Assembly: GCF_003049525.1 (NCBI RefSeq)
Contig: NZ_PYWL01000002.1
Location: 434,001-498,000 of the forward strand
DNA length: 64,000 bases
From: Lysinibacillus fusiformis
Lineage (GTDB): Bacteria > Bacillota > Bacilli > Bacillales_A > Planococcaceae
Direction of reading: 5' to 3'
The position numbers and the translations under genes were made by a program. Below the pieces are notes generated by a model that had not been told where the DNA came from, searched no databases, and was given only the letters and a program-made list of their open reading frames with translations. This document shows positions 8,898 through 16,995 of this stretch, in pieces (position 1 is the first letter of the stretch; the number at the start of each line of letters is the position of its first letter).

Positions 8898-9851
8898 ATG
8901 ATAACATTTGATAATGTCTCAAAAATGTATAGTAACGACCATGTGGCTGTCAAAGCCCTCAATGTGGAGATTAAAAAAGGTGAATTCTTTGTTATTATCG
9001 GCCCGAGTGGATGTGGCAAAACTACTTTATTGAAGATGATTAACCGATTAATTCCATTGACGGAAGGCACTATTTGGATAAATGGAAAAAGAGTTAGTGA
9101 TTATAATATTCACGAGTTACGCTGGAGTATTGGCTATGTGTTACAACAAATTGCTCTTTTTCCGCATATGACCATTGAAGAGAATATTGCGATTGTTCCA
9201 GAATTAAAAAAATGGAGTAAAACAAAAATTCAAAAGCGAGTAGAGGAGCTTTTGGAATTGGTAGGGCTTGAGCCTGAAAAGTATCGTCAGCGCAAGCCAA
9301 AGGAGTTATCTGGAGGGGAGCAGCAAAGAGTGGGCGTTCTTCGGGCATTGGCGGCTGATCCAGAAATTATTTTGATGGATGAACCTTTCAGTGCATTAGA
9401 TCCCATTAGTCGTACGAAGTTACAGGATGATCTACTGGATATGCAGCGTAAGATTCAAAAAACCATCGTCTTTGTCTCGCATGATATGCAGGAGGCATTG
9501 AAGCTAGGTGATCGACTATGTGTCATGAAAGATGGAGAAATTGTTCAAGTTGGATCTCCTCAGGAAATTGTAGAAAATCCAGTGAATGATTTTGTCCAAC
9601 AATTTATAGGGGTAAATCCAGTTCACAATAGGTTTGATATTCGGACGGTTATGCAACCAATCGTAAGTGTTGGTGAGCTAGGGGATACTATTGCTATCAA
9701 TGAGCCGATCACAACGATTCTTGAAAAACTGACAGAGCATAGCGTTCTTGGCGTGGAAGAGGATGGAGAGATGATTGGTATGGTGACTCGAACAACTATA
9801 CTGCAATATGTAGCAAAGGATTTCCAGGAAAGAGGTCGAGCCCATGACTAA
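8898..9851 (+). CDS. Quaternary-amine/ergothioneine-type ABC importer ATPase (EgtUA/OpuCA-like)
   Basis: The ATPase has Walker A GPSGCGKTT at residue 32, Q-loop region YVLQQIALFPHMT, signature LSGGEQQRVGVLRAL, Walker B IILMDEPFSALD and switch His FVSHDMQEA. The C-terminal 75 residues contain a single CBS-like segment (GVEEDGEMIGMVTRTTI), whereas OpuCA/OpuBA usually carry two. That shortened regulatory tail fits EgtUA- and OpuF-type ATPases. The ATG is preceded by AAGGAG and the stop overlaps the permease gene by eight bases, so the two are co-translated. The family (osmoprotectant/QAT importer ATPase) is certain; the substrate is judged from the partner. Confidence 0.92.
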   Translation: MITFDNVSKMYSNDHVAVKALNVEIKKGEFFVIIGPSGCGKTTLLKMINRLIPLTEGTIWINGKRVSDYNIHELRWSIGYVLQQIALFPHMTIEENIAIVPELKKWSKTKIQKRVEELLELVGLEPEKYRQRKPKELSGGEQQRVGVLRALAADPEIILMDEPFSALDPISRTKLQDDLLDMQRKIQKTIVFVSHDMQEALKLGDRLCVMKDGEIVQVGSPQEIVENPVNDFVQQFIGVNPVHNRFDIRTVMQPIVSVGELGDTIAINEPITTILEKLTEHSVLGVEEDGEMIGMVTRTTILQYVAKDFQERGRAHD

Positions 9852-11361
9852 TTTTGTAGCAATGTTTCAGGAACGAAAGGGACAGCTTCTGTCAGCCTTA
9901 CTCGAACACATACAAATCTCCTTCATAGCTCTTTTTTTTGCTATCATTATTGCCATTCCTCTAGGTATCTATTTAACCAATAAAAAGAAAATAGCAGAAA
10001 CGATAATTGGTATGAGTGCCGTGCTACAAACGATTCCATCTTTAGCGTTACTTGGGTTATTAATTCCATTATTCGGGATTGGGAAAGTTCCTGCCATCAT
10101 TGCCTTAGTAGTCTATGCACTGTTACCGATTCTCCGAAATACTTATACAGGCATTAAGGAAGTGGACCCTTCATTGAAGGAGGCAGCTTTGGCAATGGGC
10201 ATGAACACGCCTAAACGTTTATTGAAGGTTGAATTGCCTCTTGCTTTGCCAGTCATCATGGCTGGTATTCGAACAGCGATGGTGTTAATTGTTGGAACAG
10301 CCACATTAGCTGCTTTAATTGGAGCAGGTGGTTTAGGGGATATTATTTTACTAGGCATTGATCGTAATAATACCGCACTCATTATTTTAGGGGCTGTGCC
10401 CGCTGCGATATTAGCATTGATCTTCGATGTTTTACTGAAAAAGCTTGAATCGCTATCATTCAGAAAAACAGTAATAACTGTAAGTATCGTCAGTATTGCG
10501 GCTTTGATGATGATCTGCATTCCGCTTCTCAATAACAAAGACCAAGATGAAATTGTTATCGCTGGAAAACTCGGAGCGGAGCCTGAAATTCTCATCAATA
10601 TGTATAAGTTATTAATTGAGCAGGATACAGACTTAACGGTGCAATTAAAGCCAGGACTTGGAAAAACTTCATTTGTATTTAATGCGTTGAAGTCTGGCAG
10701 TATTGATGTATACCCAGAATTTACAGGCACAGCCATCTCGGAGTTTTTAAAGCAGGAAGCCATTAATAACAGTGAGGCAGATGTCTATCAGCAGGCGAAA
10801 GATGGGATGCTAAAGCAATTTGATATGGTTATGCTTAGCCCAATGAACTATAACAATACGTATGCGTTAGCAGTATCGGAGGATTTGGCTGAAACGTATC
10901 AGCTCCAAACTATTTCGGACCTTAAATCGATAGAACAAGCTGTTAAGGCAGGGTTTACATTAGAATTTAATGATCGTGAAGATGGCTATGTTGGTATTCA
11001 AAAGCGCTATGATATTGCGTTTCCCTCTATTGCAACTATGGAGCCTAAGCTACGCTATCAAGCGATTGAATCGGGAGATATCAACCTACTCGATGCTTAT
11101 TCAACGGATAGTGAAATTCGTCAATATAGGCTCCACGTATTAGAGGATGATCAAGCGCTGTTCCCCCCTTATCAAGGAGCTCCGTTATTACGGCAAGAAA
11201 CACTGATCAAGTATCCAGAGATTGAAACATCTTTAAATAAACTGGCTGATCAAATTTCAGATGATGAAATGCGAGAAATGAATTATCAAGTGAATGTAGA
11301 AGGAAAGCTAGCAGCAGAAGTAGCCAATGAGTATCTAGTAAATGCCGGCTTACTGAAATAA
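9844..11361 (+). CDS. ABC importer permease fused to its substrate-binding domain (EgtUBC/OpuFB type)
   Basis: Residues 1-205 form a MetI-type permease with about five to six helices and the coupling loop EAALAMGMNTPKRLLKVELP. Residues 232-505 form a type II (QAT) binding domain that would sit tethered outside the membrane. Binding-domain motifs GKLGAEPEIL, DVYPEFTGT, LEFNDREDGY, DAYSTDSEIRQY and FPPYQGAPLL match my recollection of the pneumococcal ergothioneine receptor EgtUC. They fit less well with OpuBC/OpuCC, whose last motif reads FPPYDxxPV. Ergothioneine uptake is therefore my first choice, with betaine or choline (OpuF) as alternative. A terminator follows directly. Confidence 0.87.
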   Translation: MTNFVAMFQERKGQLLSALLEHIQISFIALFFAIIIAIPLGIYLTNKKKIAETIIGMSAVLQTIPSLALLGLLIPLFGIGKVPAIIALVVYALLPILRNTYTGIKEVDPSLKEAALAMGMNTPKRLLKVELPLALPVIMAGIRTAMVLIVGTATLAALIGAGGLGDIILLGIDRNNTALIILGAVPAAILALIFDVLLKKLESLSFRKTVITVSIVSIAALMMICIPLLNNKDQDEIVIAGKLGAEPEILINMYKLLIEQDTDLTVQLKPGLGKTSFVFNALKSGSIDVYPEFTGTAISEFLKQEAINNSEADVYQQAKDGMLKQFDMVMLSPMNYNNTYALAVSEDLAETYQLQTISDLKSIEQAVKAGFTLEFNDREDGYVGIQKRYDIAFPSIATMEPKLRYQAIESGDINLLDAYSTDSEIRQYRLHVLEDDQALFPPYQGAPLLRQETLIKYPEIETSLNKLADQISDDEMREMNYQVNVEGKLAAEVANEYLVNAGLLK

Positions 11362-11369
11362 ACGATAGG

Positions 11370-11402
11370 ACCCTCGAGCATTAGTATGCAAGAGGGTTTT
11401 AT
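11370..11402 (+). terminator. Intrinsic terminator of the importer operon
   Basis: ACCCTC and GAGGGT form the outer stem and GCAT/ATGC an inner one, followed by TTTTATTTC. Confidence 0.75.
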
Positions 11403-11496
11403 TTCTATCATAAATAATTTAATGATAAACGTTAATTTATTATGGATAGAGATAATAGAAACTGTATAATGAAATAGAGGGAAGGGGATGCTGACA

Positions 11497-12135
11497 ATGG
11501 AGAAAACGATTCAAAGTAAAGAATTTCAATTGTTGACAAAGGGGCTTCGTACGATTTTTACAATCATCATGGTTCTTATGATTTTGGGCATGGCGTTAAT
11601 GGCAGTTATTTTGGTTGGCGTAATGATTGTGTCAGAAAATGATGTAAATGGTTGGTTAGCCAAGGCAAGTGTGACAGCTTCCATCCATTTTGAGGGGCTG
11701 GAAATGCTGCTGTCCGAGCAGACAGTTCAAGATATGCACTACTCCAAAATAGATGTCGTGAAATTAGTATTAACTGCTACAATATACATAACTATTTTAT
11801 TTTTGATGGTTGTTCAAGTAAGGAATATTTTAAATAATTTATCAAAAGGGATCATATTTTCACTAGATAATAGTAAAAAAATAGAAAGAATTGCGTATTG
11901 TGTGATAGTCTTGAGCTTAACTGTGAGTGCATTCCGTACATATATCGTCTATCTAATGATGCAACCATTTAAGCTTGAATCACTATTGGTAAAGACAGAT
12001 TTTATTACAGGGATCAGCTATCATTTCACAGGCATTAATTGGACACTATTACTTTGTGGCTTGGTGATTTGGACCATTGCTCGTATTTTCCGTTACGGTG
12101 CTTTTCTCCAAGATGAATATGATGCAACAGCTTAG
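11497..12135 (+). CDS. DUF2975 family membrane protein (YoaS-like)
   Basis: The 212-residue protein has four hydrophobic segments: TIFTIIMVLMILGMALMAVI, LTATIYITILFLMVVQV, IERIAYCVIVLSLTVSAF and LLLCGLVIWTIARIF. The LSKGIIFSLDNSKKIERIAY stretch between segments two and three is characteristic of DUF2975. I prefer the ATG at 11497, nine bases after GGGAAGGGG; the ATG three codons earlier is too close to that site. An XRE regulator follows 11 bases later, the same pairing as B. subtilis yoaS/yozG. No biochemical function is known for the family. Confidence 0.82.
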   Translation: MEKTIQSKEFQLLTKGLRTIFTIIMVLMILGMALMAVILVGVMIVSENDVNGWLAKASVTASIHFEGLEMLLSEQTVQDMHYSKIDVVKLVLTATIYITILFLMVVQVRNILNNLSKGIIFSLDNSKKIERIAYCVIVLSLTVSAFRTYIVYLMMQPFKLESLLVKTDFITGISYHFTGINWTLLLCGLVIWTIARIFRYGAFLQDEYDATA

Positions 12136-12146
12136 GAAGTGAAAAT

Positions 12147-12359
12147 ATGACTATAATTATTCGCTTAGACCGGATGCTAGCGGATCGTAAAATGCAGCTA
12201 AGTGAGCTTGCAGAGAAGGTTGATGTGTCGATCGTCAATCTTTCAAATTTAAAAACAGGCAAGGTAAGAGCCGTGCGTTTCTCTACCTTAAATGCCATCT
12301 GTAAGGCTTTGGGCTGCCAGCCAGGAGATATATTAGAGTATGTCGAGGATGAAGATTAA
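12147..12359 (+). CDS. Small Cro/CI (XRE) family regulator, YozG-like
   Basis: This 70-residue protein is almost entirely one helix-turn-helix domain (LSELAEKVDVSIVNLSNLKT, then RFSTLNAICKALGCQPGDIL), as in the YozG/HTH_26 subfamily. It has no partner domain. It sits directly behind the DUF2975 gene, and such pairs are common in Firmicutes, so it probably regulates this two-gene operon. The ATG is preceded by GGAAGTGA. Target sites are not evident. Confidence 0.85.
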   Translation: MTIIIRLDRMLADRKMQLSELAEKVDVSIVNLSNLKTGKVRAVRFSTLNAICKALGCQPGDILEYVEDED

Positions 12360-12402
12360 TTTTCGTCATCTAAACATAGTAGCAAGAAAGGGTTTTTCTT
12401 AA

Positions 12403-12726
12403 ATGAAGGTTTTCAGTTTTTTATTCATCGCCATTGTAGCAGAAGTTTTTGCTAGCTCCATGCTCAAGCGCACCGAAGGCTTCTCCCGTATTTGGCCATC
12501 TCTCGGTGTGGTGGTCGGCTATGGAACGGCCTTTTATTGTTTAGCCTTAACCTTAAAAACCATACCCATTGGCACCGCCTATGCAATATGGGCAGGGTTA
12601 GGCACAGCACTAACAGCCATTGTAGGGGTTGTGCTATATAAGGAAATATTCAATCGTAAGAAGGTACTAGGGATTCTTTGTATTATTGTAGGTGTCGTGG
12701 TGCTCAATCTTGCGGGTGGTCATTAG
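12403..12726 (+). CDS. Small multidrug resistance (SMR) protein, first subunit
   Basis: The 107-residue protein has four transmembrane helices and the SMR essentials. The membrane-embedded Glu is in helix 1 (VAEVFASSMLK), GYGTAFYCLALTLKTIPIGTAYAIWAG spans helices 2 and 3, and the GVVVLNLAG end is in helix 4. SMR proteins exchange protons for lipophilic cations or guanidinium-type compounds. A second SMR gene follows after 12 bases, as in the paired EbrAB and YkkCD systems, so a heterodimer is likely. AGAAAGGG lies upstream. The exact substrate cannot be told from sequence. Confidence 0.9.
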   Translation: MKVFSFLFIAIVAEVFASSMLKRTEGFSRIWPSLGVVVGYGTAFYCLALTLKTIPIGTAYAIWAGLGTALTAIVGVVLYKEIFNRKKVLGILCIIVGVVVLNLAGGH

Positions 12727-12738
12727 GAGGCAAACGCC

Positions 12739-13110
12739 ATGAAAGGCTATTTATTTTTAACACTTTCGATTATTAGTGAGGTTTTTGCGACAACTATGCT
12801 GAAGCTATCGGATGGATTTACTGTTCCAGGACCATCTGTAGCGGTGGCACTTGGCTATGGAATATCATTCTACAGCCTATCCCTATGCTTGAAAACCTTG
12901 CCATTAAGCCTAGCCTATGCCATCTGGTCAGGTGTCGGTACCGCCTTGACGGTGATTGTAGGCATTGTCATTTGGAACGATTTGTTTAACCTCTACTCTG
13001 CACTTGGGATCGCCCTCATAATAGGCGGCGTGATTTTGCTGAATCAAGGAGATCGAAATGGCAGAGAGGCCGATAGCAAAGTGGAAGAGCGTGATAGCCT
13101 GCAGGAATAG
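12739..13110 (+). CDS. Small multidrug resistance (SMR) protein, second subunit
   Basis: This is the SMR partner of the preceding gene. It has the same four-helix plan, with the essential Glu in IISEVFATTMLKLSDGF and the AYAIWSGVGTALTVIVG helix 3 signature. Its hydrophilic C-terminal tail of about 20 residues (DRNGREADSKVEERDSLQE) is longer than in most SMR proteins and recalls the tail of EbrB. GGAGG sits eight bases before the ATG. The last codons run into the 21-bp repeat array, so the tail may owe its sequence partly to that repeat. Confidence 0.9.
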   Translation: MKGYLFLTLSIISEVFATTMLKLSDGFTVPGPSVAVALGYGISFYSLSLCLKTLPLSLAYAIWSGVGTALTVIVGIVIWNDLFNLYSALGIALIIGGVILLNQGDRNGREADSKVEERDSLQE

Positions 13111-13318
13111 AGGGAAAGAGCAGGTAAAGTGACGGATAGAGCAGGCAAAGTGCCGGATAGAACTGGCCAAGTGCCGGATAGAACTGGCAAAGTGAGGGAT
13201 AGAGCAGGCAAAGTGCCGGATAGAACTGGCAAAGTGCCGGATAGAACTGGCAAAGTGAGGGATAGAGCAGTCAAAGTGCCGGATAGAGCAGGCACTTTGC
13301 CAGAAAGCCTGCGAGAAT
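13107..13318 (+). repeat. 21-bp tandem repeat array, consensus AGTGNCGGATAGANCNGGCAA
   Basis: Eight complete 21-bp units run from 13128 to 13295, flanked by degenerate part-units. The core AGTGNCGGATAGA is followed by a two-state tail, GCAGGCAA or ACTGGCAA. Units are ordered as a three-unit (63-bp) super-repeat: one G(A/C)GG-GCAGG unit, then two CCGG-ACTGG units. As 21 is divisible by three, every frame stays open: plus strand reads VPDRTGK repeats and minus strand LSGTLPA repeats. I do not consider either a proven gene. The array fills the gap between the SMR pair and the HAD gene. The same core recurs at 43868-44027. Confidence 0.92.
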
Positions 13319-13351
13319 AGCAGATTACCTGTTTAGGGGAGGAGGATGTTA

Positions 13352-14008
13352 ATGAAGGCTATTATTTTTGATTTTGATGGGACGATTATTGATACAGAAA
13401 CAGCTTGGTATACGGTTTTTAAGGATGCTTATGCATCATATGGTGTGGAATTATCGTTAGAGACTTATGCAAAATGCCTTGGGACAAATCTTCAAGATTT
13501 TAATCCTTATACTTATCTCGTGACACATCATCACATGGGTTTGGATGTGGAGGCATTTCGTACATCTATTCAAGCAAAGCATGCGGAGCTGATGGAATTG
13601 GAAGTGATACGACCTGGTATTTTAAATCTTTTGCAGCAAGCAAAGGAAGCGGGTTTAAAAATGGGTATTGCTAGTAGCTCAAGTCGTCAATGGATTGATC
13701 GGTTTGTGGAGGCACTAGGGATACGCGAGTTTTTTGATTGTTATTGTACGGCTGATACGGTGACAAATGTTAAGCCTGATCCTGAGCTGTATTTGCAGGC
13801 GCTTGAACAGTTAGGAGTAAGTGCTAGTGAAGCGATCGCTATGGAGGATTCGCCGAATGGAGCACGTGCAGCTTTGGCAGCAGGGCTTCATACGGTAGTT
13901 GTTCCCAATACCATCACCAAGCAATTACCTTTTGCTACAGGTCATCATACAATAGATACCTTGGAACAATATGATTTAGAAGGTCTACTGGCATGCTTTG
14001 TCAAATAA
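13352..14008 (+). CDS. HAD superfamily hydrolase, beta-phosphoglucomutase-like
   Basis: All four HAD motifs are present: FDFDGT with the nucleophile Asp and acid/base Asp at residues 7-12, the motif II serines in GIASSSSRQW, the Lys in VKPDPELYLQAL, and AMEDSPNGARAA. The helical cap between motifs I and II marks subfamily IA, the group of beta-phosphoglucomutases and sugar or nucleotide phosphatases. B. subtilis YhcW is a similar protein. The ATG at 13352 is preferred because GGGGAGGAGG sits six bases upstream. It lies alone between the repeat array and a terminator. The substrate cannot be assigned. Confidence 0.9.
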   Translation: MKAIIFDFDGTIIDTETAWYTVFKDAYASYGVELSLETYAKCLGTNLQDFNPYTYLVTHHHMGLDVEAFRTSIQAKHAELMELEVIRPGILNLLQQAKEAGLKMGIASSSSRQWIDRFVEALGIREFFDCYCTADTVTNVKPDPELYLQALEQLGVSASEAIAMEDSPNGARAALAAGLHTVVVPNTITKQLPFATGHHTIDTLEQYDLEGLLACFVK

Positions 14009-14020
14009 TGAAATGCTTCG

Positions 14021-14059
14021 AACCTCTAACCATTCATTTCGAATGGTAGAGGTTTTTTT
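14021..14059 (+). terminator. Intrinsic terminator after the HAD gene
   Basis: AACCTCTA-CCATTC pairs with GAATGG-TAGAGGTT (one internal mismatch), followed by seven T. Confidence 0.88.
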
Positions 14060-14166
14060 AGTTTCTTTGTGAAAAGGTCGTCATATTATTGATCGCTACA
14101 TATTATAACGAGAGGGCAACTTACGGGGACCAAGATACTTATTCAGACTAGAAAGGGGGCTACAAT

Positions 14167-14598
14167 TTGAATAGTGAGAAAAAAAGAAATCATTTTTTAT
14201 GCGAAGCTTTATGCGATTTGAAGGATCTTCAGGATATTATGATGGATTTTCATTCTAAATATTTCGGTCAGCTGCTTGTCAAAATAGTTGGGAGTGATAC
14301 GATTCCGTTTTTTTTAATTACCAATAGTGGCGCTCATTTAAGGTTAATGGATACGGTAAAGAATTTTGAAACGGAATTTTTCCGTATAGAGGATGTCGAT
14401 AAGGATCGATATCGTGGCACGGTGTCATTGCTGCGCGCCTTTGACTATGAGGGGAACGATACAAATTTCCTTGCAGATGTTGTGAGGCTAGAAAAAACGA
14501 GTACAGAAAAATCCATTGAACTTAGTGGCATTTCAGCGATACAACTATTAAAGCCAGATATGCTAAAAGGGAAATTTATCATAGAGCCTAAATGGTAG
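14167..14598 (+). CDS. CotY/CotZ-like spore coat protein, cysteine-poor variant
   Basis: The order of motifs follows the CotY/CotZ/ExsY outer-coat family: an N-terminal LCDLKDLQD helix, PFFLITNSGAHLR, ETEFFRIEDVDKDRYRGTVSLLRAFD, and the end motif KSIELSGISAIQLLKPD. The last corresponds to the VDLSCFCAIQCL segment of CotZ. CotY/CotZ are normally rich in cysteines that cross-link the spore crust, but here only two Cys remain near the N-terminus. At 143 residues it is close to CotZ length. The TTG start is preceded by AAAGGGGG. A CATATTATA at 14099-14107 fits the sigma-K -10 consensus CATANNNTA. Family call is by motif order, from memory. Confidence 0.7.
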   Translation: MNSEKKRNHFLCEALCDLKDLQDIMMDFHSKYFGQLLVKIVGSDTIPFFLITNSGAHLRLMDTVKNFETEFFRIEDVDKDRYRGTVSLLRAFDYEGNDTNFLADVVRLEKTSTEKSIELSGISAIQLLKPDMLKGKFIIEPKW

Positions 14599-14695
14599 CC
14601 TCATATTAAACTACTAGAGCTAGAGCATCTGTCTATATGAAAGGGATTAAGTGTGAATGTAATAGAGAGAGAATTTAATGAAAGGAAGTTTAGCT

Positions 14696-16912
14696 ATGAC
14701 GATTATTGGTATGCTGCATCATCGGCTTGATCCAACGACAGTTCTCAAGTCTTATGCGTATGCAGCAGTTGCAAAGGCAGAAGGGGCACAGTTTTTCTAT
14801 TTTACACCTAAAAGTGTTGATTTTGCAAAACGTTCCATTCGAGCTAAGGTTTATGAGGATGGGCAGTGGCAGGAGAAAACAATGCCTTTTCCAGATGTTA
14901 TTTATAATGCGGGGAGTCCCGAAAAGCTATCTGTGTCCAAGGAGATTATTGATCGCTTAAAAGAAGAGATTCCCTTTACGACGTATTCGATAGGGAATAA
15001 ATGGAATGTAATGAAGCGATTAAAGGAAGCCAAGGAATTCGAACAGTATTTGATTCCTTCTGAAATTGTCAAGGATGCTGATGTATTTCATAAGTTCATT
15101 AATTATTATAAAAGGGTTGTCTTTAAGCCGATTGATGGACGTAAAGGAAAAGGAATTTATTTTATTACGAAGGCGGGACCGAAGAATTTTGAGGTTAAAA
15201 AGGATAGTACGAACACAATCTATTCAAAGCCTCAATTAGATGCTTTGTTAAAAGAGCAGCTAGCGTCTGGTACTTTTATTATGCAGCCTTATATTCAATC
15301 GATTACAAAGGCAGGCCAAGTATATGATTTCCGTCTGCATGTCCAAAAGAATGGGGAAGGTAAATGGGTGGTGACGACTGTTTATCCTCGGATTGCTCCA
15401 AATGGCTCTATCATCCCGAATATTAACAATGGCGGATTCACCAATTACTTAGATCCATTTTTAGAGCAAGAGTTCAAGGAAGAAGCCTACAACATTCGGC
15501 GAATGCTCGAGCATTTCTCTTTAGCACTGGCTCATCATCTAGATGACATACAAATGGAGAAATTTGGGGAAGTCATTGATGAAATTGGCATTGATGTCGG
15601 TTTAGATCAACAACAAAAAATTTGGATGTATGAGGTAAATTGGCGCCCAGGCTGTCCTCCTGCTTTTTATTTAGAATTAGATGTCGTGATTAATTCCATC
15701 CGCTATGCGATGTATCTTGCAAAAAATCCAAAACGTGTAAAAAAGAAAATGGTTCAACAGAAAAGCAATCCAGTGGAGGTCAAAAAGGAGATTGTACAAC
15801 AGAAAAGCAATCCAGTGGAGATCAAAAAGAACCTTCCTATTATTGCGATTACGGGAAGTGCGGGAAAAACAACAACCAAAGCATTTGTCGGTTCGATTTT
15901 ATCAAAACAATGGAATGTGTTTGAATCAAAGGATTATTGGAATACGACAGAGCATACAAAAAAGCATAAGGAAGAAATTAATGATTCCCATCAGGCTGTC
16001 GTATTAGAGTATGGCATGGCCTATCCAGGTATTATTACGAATCACTGTAGCATCATTCAACCGAATATTAGTATTGTGACGAATATTGGTTTAGCCCATG
16101 TAGGTAACTTTGATGGGGATGTAAGAGGCGTTGCAAAGGCGAAATCTGAATTGATTCATGGGATGGATCAACAAGGGCTATTAATATTGAATAAAGATGA
16201 TGATAATTCAAGATTTTTAGAGACACAGCAATTTAAAGGGAAAATGCTAACGGTAGGTATAAAAAGAGATGCTGATTACCGAGCATATGATCTTCAGTAT
16301 AAGGATATTGGCATGTCCTTTAAAATGAAGCTGCATGGGCAAGAAATAGAATTGTATATTCCTATTCTGGGAGAGCATCATGTTTACAATGCCCTTAATG
16401 CTGTAGCAGTAGCAGATTATTTAGGGTTTAGTCCATTGGATATTCAGGCGGGGCTCAACTTTAAAAAGCCACCAAGACGCTTAACGATTTATAACTTGCG
16501 CGATGATATTACGGTTATAGATGATACGGTTCACTCCCATCCACAAGGAGTCCGAGCAGCTATTGATGTATTGACGAATATTGCTAAGAAACGTAAAGTG
16601 GCGATTATTGGACAAATGCGTGAGCTTGGCGTGTTGAGGGAAGAAGAATATCGGAAGGTTGGCGAGTATATTTACGAGGAAGGCATTGATGAATTCATTA
16701 CCTATGGATTTAGGACAGATGAAATGAGCAATGCAGCGATTGAAATGGGTATGGACCCAGCTAGGGTACACCATTTTATTAATAAAGATGCCTTGCATGC
16801 ACTGCTAGATAAACTCATCAAACCTCATGATACGATTCTCGTCAAGGGTGCTAGTAAAACGAATATGTTTGAAACGGTGAAATATTTGGACCAAACATTA
16901 AAAGAAGAATAA
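14696..16912 (+). CDS. YheC/YheD-type ATP-grasp fused to a MurF-like Mur ligase
   Basis: Residues 1 to about 350 match endospore coat-associated YheC/YheD proteins. Motifs are IGMLHHRLDPTTV, PDVIYNAGSP, an ATP-grasp core with FKPIDGRKGKGIYFI, DFRLHVQKNGEGKW and the metal-binding end EVNWRPGCPPAFYLE. A linker with a 42-bp duplication leads to a full Mur ligase (about 380-738). It has P-loop TGSAGKTTT at 386, NIGLAHVGNFDG, carbamylated-Lys motif AKSELIHG, GEHHVYNALNAVA, and a C-terminal domain with IDDTVHSHPQGVRAA. Both halves make acyl-phosphate-driven amide bonds. The tandem arrangement parallels cyanophycin synthetase, though with a different ATP-grasp family. I chose the ATG at 14696 (AAAGGAAG seven bases upstream). 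The product is unknown. Confidence 0.88.
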   Translation: MTIIGMLHHRLDPTTVLKSYAYAAVAKAEGAQFFYFTPKSVDFAKRSIRAKVYEDGQWQEKTMPFPDVIYNAGSPEKLSVSKEIIDRLKEEIPFTTYSIGNKWNVMKRLKEAKEFEQYLIPSEIVKDADVFHKFINYYKRVVFKPIDGRKGKGIYFITKAGPKNFEVKKDSTNTIYSKPQLDALLKEQLASGTFIMQPYIQSITKAGQVYDFRLHVQKNGEGKWVVTTVYPRIAPNGSIIPNINNGGFTNYLDPFLEQEFKEEAYNIRRMLEHFSLALAHHLDDIQMEKFGEVIDEIGIDVGLDQQQKIWMYEVNWRPGCPPAFYLELDVVINSIRYAMYLAKNPKRVKKKMVQQKSNPVEVKKEIVQQKSNPVEIKKNLPIIAITGSAGKTTTKAFVGSILSKQWNVFESKDYWNTTEHTKKHKEEINDSHQAVVLEYGMAYPGIITNHCSIIQPNISIVTNIGLAHVGNFDGDVRGVAKAKSELIHGMDQQGLLILNKDDDNSRFLETQQFKGKMLTVGIKRDADYRAYDLQYKDIGMSFKMKLHGQEIELYIPILGEHHVYNALNAVAVADYLGFSPLDIQAGLNFKKPPRRLTIYNLRDDITVIDDTVHSHPQGVRAAIDVLTNIAKKRKVAIIGQMRELGVLREEEYRKVGEYIYEEGIDEFITYGFRTDEMSNAAIEMGMDPARVHHFINKDALHALLDKLIKPHDTILVKGASKTNMFETVKYLDQTLKEE
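15752..15832 (+). repeat. 42-bp imperfect tandem duplication in the fusion linker
   Basis: Two near-identical copies (15752-15793 and 15794-15832) encode VQQKSNPVEVKKEI and VQQKSNPVEIKKN. They lie exactly between the ATP-grasp and Mur-ligase domains, lengthening a flexible charged linker. Confidence 0.85.
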
Positions 16913-16943
16913 TCAATGACTTCAAGGTAACTGAATGAATATA

Positions 16944-16995
16944 AAAACCCGAGTAACTGTCCACTGGCAAGCGGCAATTATTCGGGATTTTTTTT
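16944..16995. terminator. Shared terminator between the fusion gene and the ATP-grasp gene
   Basis: CCCGAGTAA and TTATTCGGG form the stem, with eight T on the plus side. It separates two convergent genes and touches the stop codon of the minus-strand ATP-grasp gene. Confidence 0.7.

Noticed and set aside
8837-8911. 24-codon GTG ORF overlapping the start of the importer ATPase gene, possible leader peptide
   Set aside because: The ribosome binding site is weak, there are no codon runs for attenuation and no hairpin pair follows.
10143-10763. 206-codon minus-strand ORF inside the EgtUBC-like gene
   Set aside because: It lies antisense to a gene with clear permease and receptor motifs, so it is a shadow.
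13128-13295. CRISPR array
   Set aside because: The units are contiguous 21-mers with short two-state tails, not long repeats with unique 30-base spacers, and no cas genes are near.
13129-13320. Plus-strand repeat-encoded protein of VPDRTGK units (and the opposite LSGTLPA frame, 13044-13295)
   Set aside because: Openness follows from the 21-bp period; neither frame has a convincing ribosome binding site and both strands are equally open.
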